Positions 34,573 through 45,209 of a stretch of DNA of 64,000 nucleotides are shown here, in pieces. The stretch's first letter is position 1. Every line of letters starts with the position of its first letter. Source of the DNA: Silurus meridionalis (taxonomy: Eukaryota > Chordata > Actinopteri > Siluriformes > Siluridae); the NCBI RefSeq assembly GCF_014805685.1, contig NC_060887.1, positions 8,715,463 through 8,779,462 on the forward strand, in the 5' to 3' direction. A program made the position numbers and the translations under genes. The notes under the pieces are model-generated. The model did not search any database, was not told the origin of the DNA, and worked only from the letters and a program-made list of their open reading frames with translations.

Positions 34573-37179
34573 TGTAGTTTACCACTAGTACCTTTGAGAA
34601 GTTCAGTGTACCGATTTACGTCATTGCTTCTTCTTTTTTTTTTTTATCCTATGTTGAGTGTACTAATAGAAAGAAAGAAAAATGTTTGCCTTTTAAAACC
34701 ATTCATATTCTATTAAAAAAGTTTATTTGGGATGGGGTTGTGTTCTATTTCGAATTTATAACCTAACGAGTTTCTTTCAGCACGATCCGGTGGGAGAAAC
34801 AGTGGGTCGAGCGTGCTGATTAATGCTGTTGAAGAGTATATTCTTAATACTGTATAATATATTTTTATTTTATATGAAGCCCTAATGTTTTACTAGCAAG
34901 GATGCGGATAGCATAAGTGCAATCTTATGATATGGACACTCCTGCTTTTTTATCGCAATTAAGGTTTTGTTTGTGTAGATAAAATTTGCCAAACAAGCTT
35001 TAGAAATAGATATATTTAGGTAGGCGCTGGTGCGGGAAGGTCTCAAATGCAGATGACTCCAGAAAGGTCAGTCTAAAGATGCTTGGGAGACCCCATATAA
35101 GAGATACTGTCATGTTTAGATTTTGGGAGAACTTTAGCTTCAGCTTATATGATTGAGGCTTTGATGGGGCTTTTAAATACTTAAAAGTTTTTACGTTTAT
35201 CATGAATTGATTCATGCAAATGAATATATGCAAATCACCCATGAGAGCGTGTTTAACACTATCGCACACTTGCTCAGCTTTTTATATCCGACCTTGATAA
35301 TCAGTTTAGCGACAAATCATACAAAATTCTGGCCAATTTTTATTATAGTGCAATTTTATTTAAACGTAAACTTTTTGTCATTTTTAAAATGATTTGCTGA
35401 ACCTTTTGATCTCAAATTCTGAAAAATTTTAAGCTACAAGGCTTGATATGTTAAAACCTGTTGAATAAATGCTGTACTCCTTTGTTTATGTAAAATGTCA
35501 GTGTGCAATGTTGTTCATCAGGTGAAACAAACAGCTCGTGTATCTCTCTTCCACCAAACCCCCCCTCTCTCCCCGCCCCCCATACTCTGCCATGCAAAAT
35601 TGTCACAAATATTCCACGTCATTTTTATTACTTATAGCATTAATAGACAAATACACAACCTTCCGGAAGTGGTAGTGATGTGGGCCGTGTTTAAGAATGT
35701 ATTTTGGGAGATCGTGGGAGAAACGTTTTGCGTTACTATATGCTAATTATAGGCATTTGGACTAAAACAATGTTTTTATTTATTTATTCACAACTTTTTT
35801 GAGTTACTGCTTGCATCAAGAAGAAGAAGAAGAAGAAGAAGAAAAACAAGCTAAAGCTACTATCAAGCTGATCTTGTATCTGCAATGTATCGTTTTTCCA
35901 CACTGTCACTGTGTTGGTCTTAACTAGTTTTGTACACTCTGTTAACATGATGTAGTTCTGTGTACAGACCACTTACTCACTGTCTTGTATGTTGTCCTTT
36001 AACCATTGAGCCTTTATGTGGTGAGGATGCCAATAAACATGGACCTAAGCTCTTCAGTGAAAGCAAATCGAAGTTCTGTCCTAACGCATACATTTCTGTT
36101 TTTGTTTTTTTTTTTAAACTGGAGATTAAAGATATATCTAAGTAAATATAAGGGTCGAGAACAATAAAATTGAAACACAGATGTTGAAGGTAATTCCATA
36201 TGTAAGAGCAGAGTGAATGTGTGAAGTAAAACTACATGAAATTTTGTAATTAACATTAATGAGAGAGAGTTCAATAAGGACACATTTTTGGTCTTGTCTT
36301 GCTGGTGCATCTGTAAACAATTTTTTTTTCTTTCAAACCAAAAATCTAAGTAAAATATCTCCATTATTTATAACTGTTATCTTTTTGTTTTTCTTCTAGC
36401 TCAGTTGTCAAAGGCAGCCCATAGACCCGTCTGGTAAAAAGTTGTACAATTTGGCCACTTTGTTGGGGCGGGTGCATGAAACATTCTGACCCAATCTAAA
36501 ATGCTGAGAATGCAATATGGCACTACCATGTAAAATTTGGGCTTAATCTAAGATGTATAATTATAACTTTTGAACCATGTCCAACAATGACAGGTATCTG
36601 TGAAATTCCTGTACTCAATCAACACAAAATTTGGGTCATAATTATCAAAAGATTTTTGAATAATTTAAACTGTTTGTCCATTATGAGTCAATAAATCTAA
36701 CAACAAAGCTGCCAAACACCCCCGAGGCTGTAATTCTGCAATGTGCTCTTTACAAGAAACTTGGTAAGATTCAGGACCTTGACTTTAGGCCATGGGTGTC
36801 CAATGTTTTCCATAAAATATACATTTGGATTTACTTGGTTGGAATGAAACCCCGCACCCACGTGGCCCTTAAGGGGAAAGATTGCAAACATCTGTTTTGG
36901 AACAGAAATGGAACAAATTTTCTGCCAGCACCATCTACTAGTGAGAAGCAACAATAACAATGTTCTTACATCTAACTGCCTTTATTGCTTTTACAAATTT
37001 TGTCCAATGTTTACCAGATTCGGCTCACATCATCTTGACAGCCTGCTATCATTTGTTACATTAGATCCACTTCAATCCTCGAGTGGGCCAAACTTAAATA
37101 CTGGGTTTATGTAGAGGCCCAAACACAAGGCAGACAAGATACAGAATATAGTGCAGAAATGAAGTAAGGAAAAGCAGAA
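34573..37179. other. Intergenic, little recognised
   Basis: AT-rich DNA between ADNP2 and RBFA. It holds an (AAG)n tract (35,821-35,842) and T-rich runs. The part from about 36,400 to 37,120 may be repeat-derived but I could not assign it. No gene supported. Confidence 0.4.
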
Positions 37180-37400
37180 GATTCTGCTCTAATGCACATT
37201 TGCCCTGAGCAAGAGGCTTGGAATTTTTTCTTGGCTGTCAATTTGTAAAAGTTTGAATGAAAAGAACTGGATCACTAGTAGTTTTATAAGCAGCATGGCA
37301 AATAATTTCAGCTGAATGTTTGGAGAAACAAATGTTCTGGATGCCAAGATGTGTAAAGCTTTTTTATATACCAAGGGAGGATTTTTTTCAATTTAACATC
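37180..37400 (+). mobile_element. Tc1-like transposase C-terminal fragment
   Basis: A stretch including 'ataatttcagctgaatgtttggagaaacaaatgttctggatgccaag' parallels 2,840-2,890 in the Tc1 remnant near the window start (same 'tcagctgaatatttggaga' wording). Decayed and non-coding. Confidence 0.55.
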
Positions 37401-37717
37401 TGTAAATTTATTTAACGTTACCATACACTGTGTATAAATACTGTATTTAAAATGGTGTAGTTTAGACATGCCCAGGCTTTTACTCATAAAGACAAAAAAA
37501 TCTAACTCGATTGCGTGCCATGGGCCAAAAATACAATTCTCTCACATATTTAAAAATCAATCAATCAATAAAAAATGTGATTCTGACTGCAGTCTGCTTT
37601 ATTAATGATTATTTAACTTATTTTTAAAGTTCTAATTGAGTGAAACATTTATTGCACAATAAAGTTCAGAGTCTAATGCAGCTCTAAATTGACCTCTAAT
37701 GAGATACATGAAGCTGC

Positions 37718-37794
<77 letters not shown>

Positions 37795-37796
37795 GA
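37718..37796. repeat. (ATCT)n microsatellite
   Basis: About 19 perfect tetranucleotide units. Confidence 0.97.
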
Positions 37797-37894
37797 GTTA
37801 GTATATCTTAAATATATTCTCTTAAATCATCGATGCAATCTGGGATCACTTATTTTGCCTTCAGTTTCAGGCAAAAGCAAGTGATCTTGAGATT

Positions 37895-38082
37895 TGCTGA
37901 CGACAAACCCCGCCTCTACGCTCCGATTGGCTACCATACAAATTTCCTACAGCCTAATTGGCTACAGGTTCATAATTCTGTACGACTTATAGTCAATCCT
38001 AGAAGAAGATTCGGGGTTATGAGCGCGTAGCTCGTTTGGCCTCGTGCGTTCTTCTTTAAAGCTATAATACTAATGTTTTGAT
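37895..38082 (+). promoter_or_regulatory. Probable RBFA promoter
   Basis: Within 190 bp of the RBFA start codon lie a GC-box-like CCCCGCCTC (37,908) and two inverted CCAAT boxes in the same context (CGATTGGCT at about 37,923 and TAATTGGCT at about 37,955), then a CpG-bearing stretch (gagcgcgtagctcg). This is typical of a TATA-less housekeeping promoter. Inference from motifs only. Confidence 0.5.
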
Positions 38083-40051
38083 ATGAATATGGCACTAATC
38101 GGTCAGTACTGGATTCAGAAATGTTTATCTCGATATGCCGGTGTCGTGGTCACCACCATGCGGAAGCTGGAGACTGCAGTTGGCCATCAGAACTTGTCCT
38201 TCAGGAGAACATTTCTACATCAGGATCTGGGAGGGAGGAACGTCCACACCTCTGCTGGTCAGTGTGGCGACCTGCTGAAGAAGATGCTCACCAACAGGAG
38301 GTGAGTACAGACTGATGAAGGACCAGTAATGCCATTAAAACTGTATCCAGCCCTGTAAACCTCAGTGTTTTCTCCTGACCAGGAAGAAGAAGTGGTATGA
38401 AACTCCCCAGGTGAGTTATGGTGCACCATAATGCAGCCCCCATGTGCAGCAGAAGAACTTTATTGCAGGTTTACTGAGTGTGTTTTCAGTCTGTACTCAC
38501 AGGTCCATCCAGCTCCATGAAACCAGCCAAGAAAAGGACCACAGAGGACAGTTTACGAGTGCGAACCCTGAACACCATCCTTTATAAAGCCATCTCTGAC
38601 CTCCTGTCCTCTCATGAGGTTCATGCGGAGATCCCAAGTTACAATGTGGAGCTCACTAAAGTACGATAAACCATGCCTTTTACGCTTTCTCCTCTGGTTC
38701 TGTGTGTATTACCTTCTAGGTCATTTCTTGTGGTGAAAACCATCTCAGTTTTAGAGAGATGCTCTGTTCTTTGTTAAATCACTATGGTAACCCATTTCCT
38801 CCTTCTTCATGTTGATGTTAATAGTTTAATGCTTGCTGGACTGTTGCACATGCTCCCTTGTGCTCTGAAAAGTGCTTTTAAATACATTTTATTTCTAATC
38901 AAAAATGTTCCCCTGGTTTTATTTTAAGGTTTCGCTGCTAGCAGATCACACTGCTTGTCGAATCTACTGGAAGACGAGTTTGTCCTCTAACAGAGACGCT
39001 CAGATTCAGAAACTTTTGGACAAATGTGCCCCGCGGATACGGTACGTATTTCTGAGGTGGTTAAAAAAAAAAAAAGTTTCGATGCTAGTTTTGTAAAACG
39101 CCAACAGATGGCAGCACAAGGCTGCACGCACAGTCACAGGAAGCATCAACCTTCATAAGTCAGTGTGCCAAAAGTCATCTTCCTATGTGTAAATGTAGAA
39201 AACTAAAGTGTAAACAAAGCTAGTCTCAAAACTTTTTGATAGCACCTCGTATTGGCGTATGTATGTACATTCAATTGCACAGTGAAACAAGAATAGGGTC
39301 ATTATAATATGCGCTTGTGTGTTTCAGATACCTTCTCGTCTCACAGCAGATCTTGGGCAGTGTTCCTCCTTTAGTTTTTGTCCTAGATAAACAGTATGCA
39401 GCTCTGAAAGAGGTAACCGGATCTATTCAGTCATGGCATTAAAATGACAACATGAGTAAACTGGATGAATCGTTTTATTTTTTTTTTTTCTCTGATGTCA
39501 GGTGGAAAATCTTCTAAAGATTGCCGATTACGGCCCCAGTGAAGACTCTGAGAAGATCGTCCCTGAAGATGCCGAGTAAGATTTGTACTTCTGTTTTTAG
39601 TAACTGTCTACTGGCAGATTTATAGGTATAATCATAACTATATAATAAATATGGCCCGTGTCTATCATTCCTTACAAAACACATGACTAGAAATAAAACG
39701 AGGATTTCTTTCCACAGGACAAGAGAACACACGGTGGAGAAGAAGAGAGTCGTGCTCGGCATTGATCACGACGCTCTCTATAAACAGATTGAGGACTATA
39801 AACAGCGGTTTGATTTGAGAGACTCAAACATGCAGATCAACAACTCGGCGTCTCTGACTCAAGAGCAGCTAGACTTGTTAGCGGAGATCAGAAAGCAGAA
39901 GCTGATCGAGAAGAAAAAACGCAAAGCGAAGAAGATGAAAGACGATGACATCACGCCCAAAGAGTTCCTGCTCAGGAGGCAACTTCAGAAGGAGCAGGAT
40001 GAACAGGATGAATGTGATTCAGAGGACAGTCAGGCCTCAGAGCGGACATGA
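38083..40051 (+). CDS. rbfa: Ribosome-binding factor A, mitochondrial
   Basis: Seven exons join in frame: 38083-38300, 38383-38410, 38490-38660, 38929-39041, 39328-39412, 39502-39575 and 39718-40051, for 340 aa (human about 343). The first 40 residues are basic and acid-poor, fitting a mitochondrial presequence. The KKKWYETP motif (exon 2) and the KH-like RbfA fold (exons 3-5, RVRTLNTILYKAISDLL through VPPLVFVLDK) match the family, and exon 7 carries GIDHDALYKQIEDYKQR, highly conserved with human. The tail is Lys/Glu-rich. RBFA acts in the mitochondrial matrix in late small-subunit maturation, contacting 12S rRNA. Exon 2 is a 28-nt micro-exon. At exon 3 the acceptor at 38,488-38,489 is required: the next AG (38,501) would bring an early stop. 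Confidence 0.93.
39095..39256 (-). mobile_element. mariner-like fragment in RBFA intron 4
   Basis: The block ends with 'ctcaaaactttttgatagcacctcgta', whose complement is a mariner-type terminal repeat, and opens with a 'cgccaacagatggcagcac' block. Short and non-coding. Confidence 0.5.
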
Positions 40052-40085
40052 TAAAAATAAATAAATAAATAAATAAATAAAAAAC
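40048..40085 (+). repeat. (AAAT)n microsatellite providing AATAAA signals
   Basis: Begins at the RBFA stop codon and contains seven overlapping AATAAA hexamers, so it may supply the gene's polyadenylation signal. Confidence 0.75.
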
Positions 40086-40329
40086 CTGAAAAATATTATA
40101 TAGTTATCATTTTTCATACAAAGTGGTATGTAGAACAGAGCTGATTGGCTAGACAGAGTGACTGACGCAGGAGTGAGTACAGTAAAAATTCACTGCAGAG
40201 GATAATTCAGTGACAAATCATCCAATGAGAAGAGATTAAACCAAAATAAATTGAAATTTGAAGGATCCTTTTTAAAAACATTTTACGTTCATATTCATTC
40301 ATTGCCTTTTTGATTATAATCATTTATTT

Positions 40330-40450
40330 ATATTGAAGGCATTTGGCAGATACCATTATCCAGAATGACTTGTTTACTTCATTCGTTCAACAGCAGCTAT
40401 GGGGTTAAGGGCCTTGCCCAGGGGCCCGGAAATAACAGCTTGGTGCTGAG
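40330..40450 (+). repeat. Teleost interspersed repeat fragment
   Basis: Contains 'gcatttggcagataccattatccagaatgact' and 'cagctatggggttaagggccttgcccaggggccc', the same family as 29,535-29,700. Confidence 0.65.
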
Positions 40451-40619
40451 AGTTGAGAGTTTTATGCTTGGAGTAATAAATTCTATAGCACAGAACGTGA
40501 TTATGAATGATAACACAACCTAGATGATCTGATCTACACTGTTTATTGTTTTTCTATTTTTGTCTTTCACCTGAACTTTGATCTGCTCAGTGGCTGTACA
40601 TTTTTCTATCAAGACCAAA

Positions 40620-41410
40620 CGTTGATGGGAGGAACCACACTTTTTTTTTCCCCCTGAAGTCTTGGATGAGTTTCATTGGATTCTTTGAATGGCATCAAGG
40701 GTATAATGGTACTGGTTTTAAAAGTACAACTTTAAATACAGCAACTGGTCTGCTCCCAATGACCTGATTATAACAACTGGCTAAAAAAGATGATTTGAAA
40801 TGTCATTACAGCAACTTCCAGAGTCATTAACAATCAACTTGGTGTATGTAAACCTCTGACCCCTGGGACATGTCTGATCTTTTTCAAAAAATATTTCTGA
40901 TGTGAACAAAATAGTGTCCCTACATGAGCTACTTTTAGCCTGTATCTTTTGCCTCGGGGTCAAGATGGGTCAATCTCATGTACATCATTTAAAGACATTA
41001 TTTTGTTCATACATTTACTTAGCAGGAATCCAGGGGGTCCAAGAATCCGAAGAACTCCTCAAAGACCTCCTTATAGCCAGTTTCTCTGTAGGAGCAATTT
41101 ACAAATCACTGAAGATGCAGATGAGCATCTGTACAAACATTTGTATGCAAATATAAAAATCTGGGGACAGGAATGAACAAATGATAAATGAACTGCTGAA
41201 GGCATCAGGCATCAACCTAAAGAGCACCAACCCAGTTGTAAAGCATGGGAGTGGCAGCATCCGATTGTGGGGGGTTTCGACACAGAACTGGTGAAGGGGG
41301 AATATCTAGAAATGCTAAAAGAACACATTATAACCTCAGCCAGAAAGTTACACCTGGTTTGGGAAAGAAGGAGGCCTGACTGCGTAACACCAGGTCAGTC
41401 AGGGGAGAAA
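40620..41410 (+). mobile_element. Degenerate Tc1-like element
   Basis: A terminal-like 'gtatgtaaacctctgacccctgg' block (antisense end at about 40,843) and, near 41,240-41,280, a plus-strand VKHGSGSIRLWG translation that corresponds to the [12 protein letters not shown] core of Tc1 transposases (compare the copy at 24,734-25,627). Decayed by stops and frameshifts. Confidence 0.6.
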
Positions 41411-42130
41411 AAAAAATTCTGAGAAGCTTCAGGCTTTGTGTATTTAAACTTTTGATCTACTGAAAAATAAATAAAATATTTAAAAGCTGAAATGAATATG
41501 TCTCGTCTATTATTCGAGACATATTCTCGAATAGAAAAAAAGCTGTGATAGGTTCGTGGAAGTCTACAGCAACAAATAAACTGTAAATAGAAAAACGTTG
41601 CGAATCGATGACCCTGCCTGTCGATCAAGGCCAGGAATTGGAGGCTTCGGCGGGCACTATAACGGCTGAAGATGGGAAGATCCACGGGTTTCATTTATCA
41701 AAGCTGCCTAGAATTGAATTCTGAATTTGTGCGTAAGAATCTCCCTCATATATACTGGTGGATTTTTTTTGCTTGTGCATAGTCACACTCATCATATAAA
41801 ATAGAATCATCATGTTTAAAAGCACAGTGCTAAAAGGGCTACCTTGATGCCAAGAAGAACTTCAACAAGATCAAAAAGATCAATTGCACAAAACTGATTT
41901 AACTCAAAATATTCAAGTCATAGCTGATTGAAAAATACCAGTACCATCTTTAGTAAATTAGGAATAAAGTAGTAAACCTAGTAATACATTTCTTATTTGG
42001 AGACAATGTCCATTGTTAAAAGTGCTACACAAACACAAATAAATTGAATGAAATGTTAAAAAACTGTCAGTAGATAAAAGCGCAAGAATGAACTAAAATC
42101 ATCTAGATCAACCAAAACTGCACTGTGTAC
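41411..42130. other. Intergenic, nothing recognised
   Basis: One short 10-bp-stem hairpin (atatgtctcg ... cgagacatat, about 41,494-41,523) and a diverged L2-type tail (about 42,000-42,050: gacaatgtccattgttaaaagtgctacacaaac). No gene. Confidence 0.4.
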
Positions 42131-42430
42131 CAGAGGTGGGAAGTAACGGAGTACAGATACTTCGTTACTGTACTTAAGCAGATTTTTTTGGTATCAGTAC
42201 TTTACTCCACTATTTATTTTTCAGACATTTTTTTTTACTTTTACTCATTAAAATTTTACACAAATATCTGTACTTTTTACTTCTTACATTTTCAAAACAG
42301 ACTCGTTACTTTAGTTTTAATCCAGTGATTTGGTGAAATATTATTTTTTTTATTTTCACTGCGTGCCGATTTACATCATTTAAATCTGTAAAATGTCTAT
42401 AATTTTATATATAAAAGCTTCCTGACTTGA
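42131..42430. mobile_element. hAT-type non-autonomous element
   Basis: Starts with cagaggtgggaagtaacgg, a hAT-like terminal motif, followed by the T-rich 'tactttactccacta' body seen in related copies at about 2,555-2,705 and 51,905-52,070. The right end is unclear; the 'cttcctgacttgacttga' phrase at about 42,419 belongs to a retroposon tail. Confidence 0.55.
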
Positions 42431-42869
42431 CTTGAAGAGGTGCAGTTTCTCCGGTATCACCTCATTAACTGTCCGTGTGGATAGCAAAGGCTCTAAATGA
42501 TGTCCACACACCTCTGCGCTGATATAGCATTTATATTTAATCACATGCTGTAAATATGATCCATGTTTAACACCTCCAAGCTGCCAGTTTTGGGCACCTG
42601 AGCAAGCACTTAACTCACTCCTGCTAAATTAGTAAATGAGATCATTAAGAGTCGCTCGGGATAAACACTTCCAACAGGAAGTGGCTATATCTCGCTATCT
42701 TTGTCTCTCTTATTTCTCTGTCAAATTGTCTCTGTGTCTCTTTTAGTAAATGTCTCTGTCTTACTGTATATGTCTCTCTCTTGCTGTCTCTCTATTTGTT
42801 TCTCACTCTTTCTAAAGCTGTGTCTGTGTCTCTTTGTCTTTGTCTCTGTCTTTCCTGCTTATTTACATG

Positions 42870-43620
42870 TCTAAAAAAGTTTTGAGTTTTGAAGTAATGA
42901 CATTAGTGATCTATGATGAAAGACTTTCCTGGTTCGATTTTTACCTCTAGTTTCATATTGAACATTATAAGAAGTATTTAAAAACAGAACAATAAAAGAT
43001 CATTTAAAATTGGTTGCTGGTAGATCATCGTATATCAGTGGTGCAGGTGTTGGAGATGTGGTTCTTGTACCTGAGTCACTTCTCATAGACTTCGAGTAAC
43101 TGAGAGAATGTACAGGAAGGAGAAGTTTTGACCCTCTACCATCATGATCTAAGAGAAAACACTGGTCTCCTAACTATAGAAAAGCCAAGAGTCCAATAAG
43201 CAAAGGCTTGTTTGCCTCTCCTGTGTTGGTGTAATGGTCAGTGAAGTGATCACTGCTATCTGACTCACCTGGTTCGATTTCTACCCCTTAGCTTTCCTTT
43301 AAATGGTTTAAAAAGTTTTAAAAAAAACCCAAAAAGGTCCCAAAAAGGTCCTAAAAATCAGGTTCTTGCAGGAGATCCTGTGGCTCAATTAGAAGAGCTT
43401 TACCTCTGGGTTGAGAGGTTGCCGGTTCAAACCCCGGCCAGGGCTCGAAGTTAAGAGTGTGGAAGGTGTAAGAAATGGCTGCGTGGAAGGTTGGATGTGG
43501 TTTCGGTGGGCGTATCCTGAAGCAAGGGGGCAATATCTGGGCATCTGCCCCCCCGGGTGTCTGAGAAGCTGAAAACAGGGGGTTATGAAGCAAAAACGTT
43601 CAAAAAAAGTATCGACTTAG
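42870..43620 (+). repeat. tRNA-like repeat block, plus-strand units
   Basis: Three units carry a B-box-like GGTTCGAT/GGTTCAAA after an A-box-like segment: about 42,890-42,955, about 43,222-43,292 (ggtgtaatggtcagtg ... cctggttcgatttctacc) and 43,374-43,446. Spacing is irregular. Intervening DNA has a GTCC/AAAAGG-rich stretch (43,325-43,355) and G/C-rich spacer. The block is cut at 43,632 by a Tc1 insertion. Confidence 0.6.
43374..43446 (+). repeat. 73-nt tRNA-like near-cloverleaf
   Basis: A tRNA-like fold can be drawn by eye. Acceptor strands GATCCTG and CAGGGCTC pair with one bulge; D-arm GCTC/GAGC with an 8-nt loop; anticodon-arm stem CCTCT/AGAGG with a 6-nt loop (one short of the normal seven); T-arm GCCGG/CCGGC around TTCAAACC. 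Internal promoter boxes TGGCTCAATTAGAAG and GGTTCAAACCC are close to pol III A and B boxes. The shortened loop gives no normal anticodon, so this is called a tRNA-derived repeat, not a tRNA gene. Confidence 0.55.
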
Positions 43621-43631
43621 TTTTGCATATA

Positions 43632-45193
43632 CAGGGAGTGCAGAATTATTAGGCAAATGAGTATTTTGACCACATCATCCTCGTTATGCATGTTGTCTTA
43701 CTCCAAGCTGTATAGGCTGGAAAGCCTACTACCAATTAAGCATATTAGGTGATGTGCATCTCTGTAATGAGAAGGGGTGTGGTCTAATGACATCAACAAC
43801 CTATATCAGGTGTGCATAATTATTAGGCAACTTCCTTTCCTTTGGCAAAATGGGTCAAAAGAAGGACTTGACAGGCTCAGAAAAGTCAAAAATAGTGAGA
43901 TATATTGCAGAGGGATGCAGCAGTCTTAAAATAGCCAAGCTTCTGAAGCGTGATCATCGAACAATCAAGCGTTTCATTCAAAATAGTCGACAGGGTCGCA
44001 AGAAGCGTGTGGAAAAACCAAGGCGCAAAATAACTGCCCGTGAACTGAGAAAAGTCAAGCGTGCAGCTGCCAAGATGCCACTTGCCACCAGTTTGGCCAT
44101 ATTTCAGAGCTGCAACATCACTGGAGTGCCCAAAAGCACAAGGTGTGCAATACTCAGAGACATGGCCAAGGTAAGAAAGGCAGAAAGTCGACCACCACTG
44201 AACAAGACACACAAGCTGAAACGTCAAGACTGGGCCAAGAAATATCTCAAGACTGATTTTTCTAAGGTTTTATGGACTGATGAAATGAGAGTGAGTCTTG
44301 ATGGGCCAGATGGATGGGCCCGTGGCTGGATTGGTAAAGGGCAGAGAGCTCCAGTCCGACTCAGGCGCCAGCAAGGTGGAGGTGGAGTACTGGTTTGGGC
44401 TGGTATCATCAAAGATGAGCTTGTGGGGCCTTTTCGGGTTGAGGATGGAGTCAAGCTGAACTCCCAGTCCTACTGCCAGTTTCTGGAAGACACCTTCTTC
44501 AAGCAGTGGTACAGGAAGAAGTCTGCATCCTTCAAGAAAACATGATTTTCATGCAGGACAATGCTCCATCACACACGTCCAAGTACTCCACAGCGTGGCT
44601 GGCAAGAAAGGGTATAAAAGAAGAAAATCTAATGATATGGCCTCCTTGTTCACCTGATCTGAACCCCATTGAGAACCTGTGGTCCATCATCAAATGTGCG
44701 ATTTACAAGGAGGGAAAACAGTACACCTCTCTGAACAGTGTCTGGGAGGCTGTGGTTGCTGCTGCACGCAATGTTGATGGTGAACAGATCAAAACACTGA
44801 CAGAATCCATGGATGGCAGGCTTTTGTGTGTCCTTGCAAAGAAAGGTGGCTATATTGGTCACTGATTTGTTTTTGTTTGGTTTTTGAATGTCAGACATGT
44901 ATATTTGTGAATGTTGAGATGTTATATTGGTTTCACTGGTAAAAATAAATAATTGAAATGGGTATGAATTTGTTTTTTGTTAAGTTGCCTAATAATTATG
45001 CACAGTAATAGTCACCTGCACACACAGATATCCCCCTAAAATAGCTAAAACTAAAAACTACTTCCAAAAATATTCAGCTTTGATATTAATGAGTTTTTTG
45101 TGTTCATTGAGAACATGGTTGTTGTTCAAATTAAATCCTCAAATAAAATTAATCCTCAAAAATACAACTTGCCTAATAATTCTGCACTCCCTG
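43632..45193 (+). mobile_element. Tc1 transposon, 1562 bp, nearly intact
   Basis: Perfect 25-bp terminal inverted repeats (CAGGGAGTGCAGAATTATTA...) flanked by TA on both sides, with inner copies of 'ataattattaggcaact' at about 43,815-43,832 and its complement at about 44,984-45,003 (IR/DR ends). The transposase on the plus strand starts at 43,850. The element sits inside the tRNA-like repeat block and is much less decayed than its surroundings, so it is a late arrival. Confidence 0.95.
43850..44865 (+). pseudogene. Tc1 transposase with a single frameshift
   Basis: Starts MGQKKDLTGSEKSKIVRYIA with paired-like helix-turn-helix domains (IAKLLKRDHRTIKRFIQ), then the catalytic domain: Asp in VLWTDEMR, a GGGGVLVWAGI core, Asp in FMQDNAPSH and Glu in NPIENLW. 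Open from 43,850 until an apparent one-base loss in the A run near 44,540 (after RKKSASFKK); the frame then continues from the FMQDN block to the IGH end at 44,865. All catalytic residues survive, so one indel is the only visible lesion. Confidence 0.92.
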
Positions 45194-45209
45194 TATAGGA
45201 AAAAATTCT

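Noticed and set aside
38478..38503. RBFA exon 3 starting at the AG at 38,501-38,502
   Set aside because: In the required phase this gives an early stop; the acceptor at 38,488-38,489 keeps the conserved frame.
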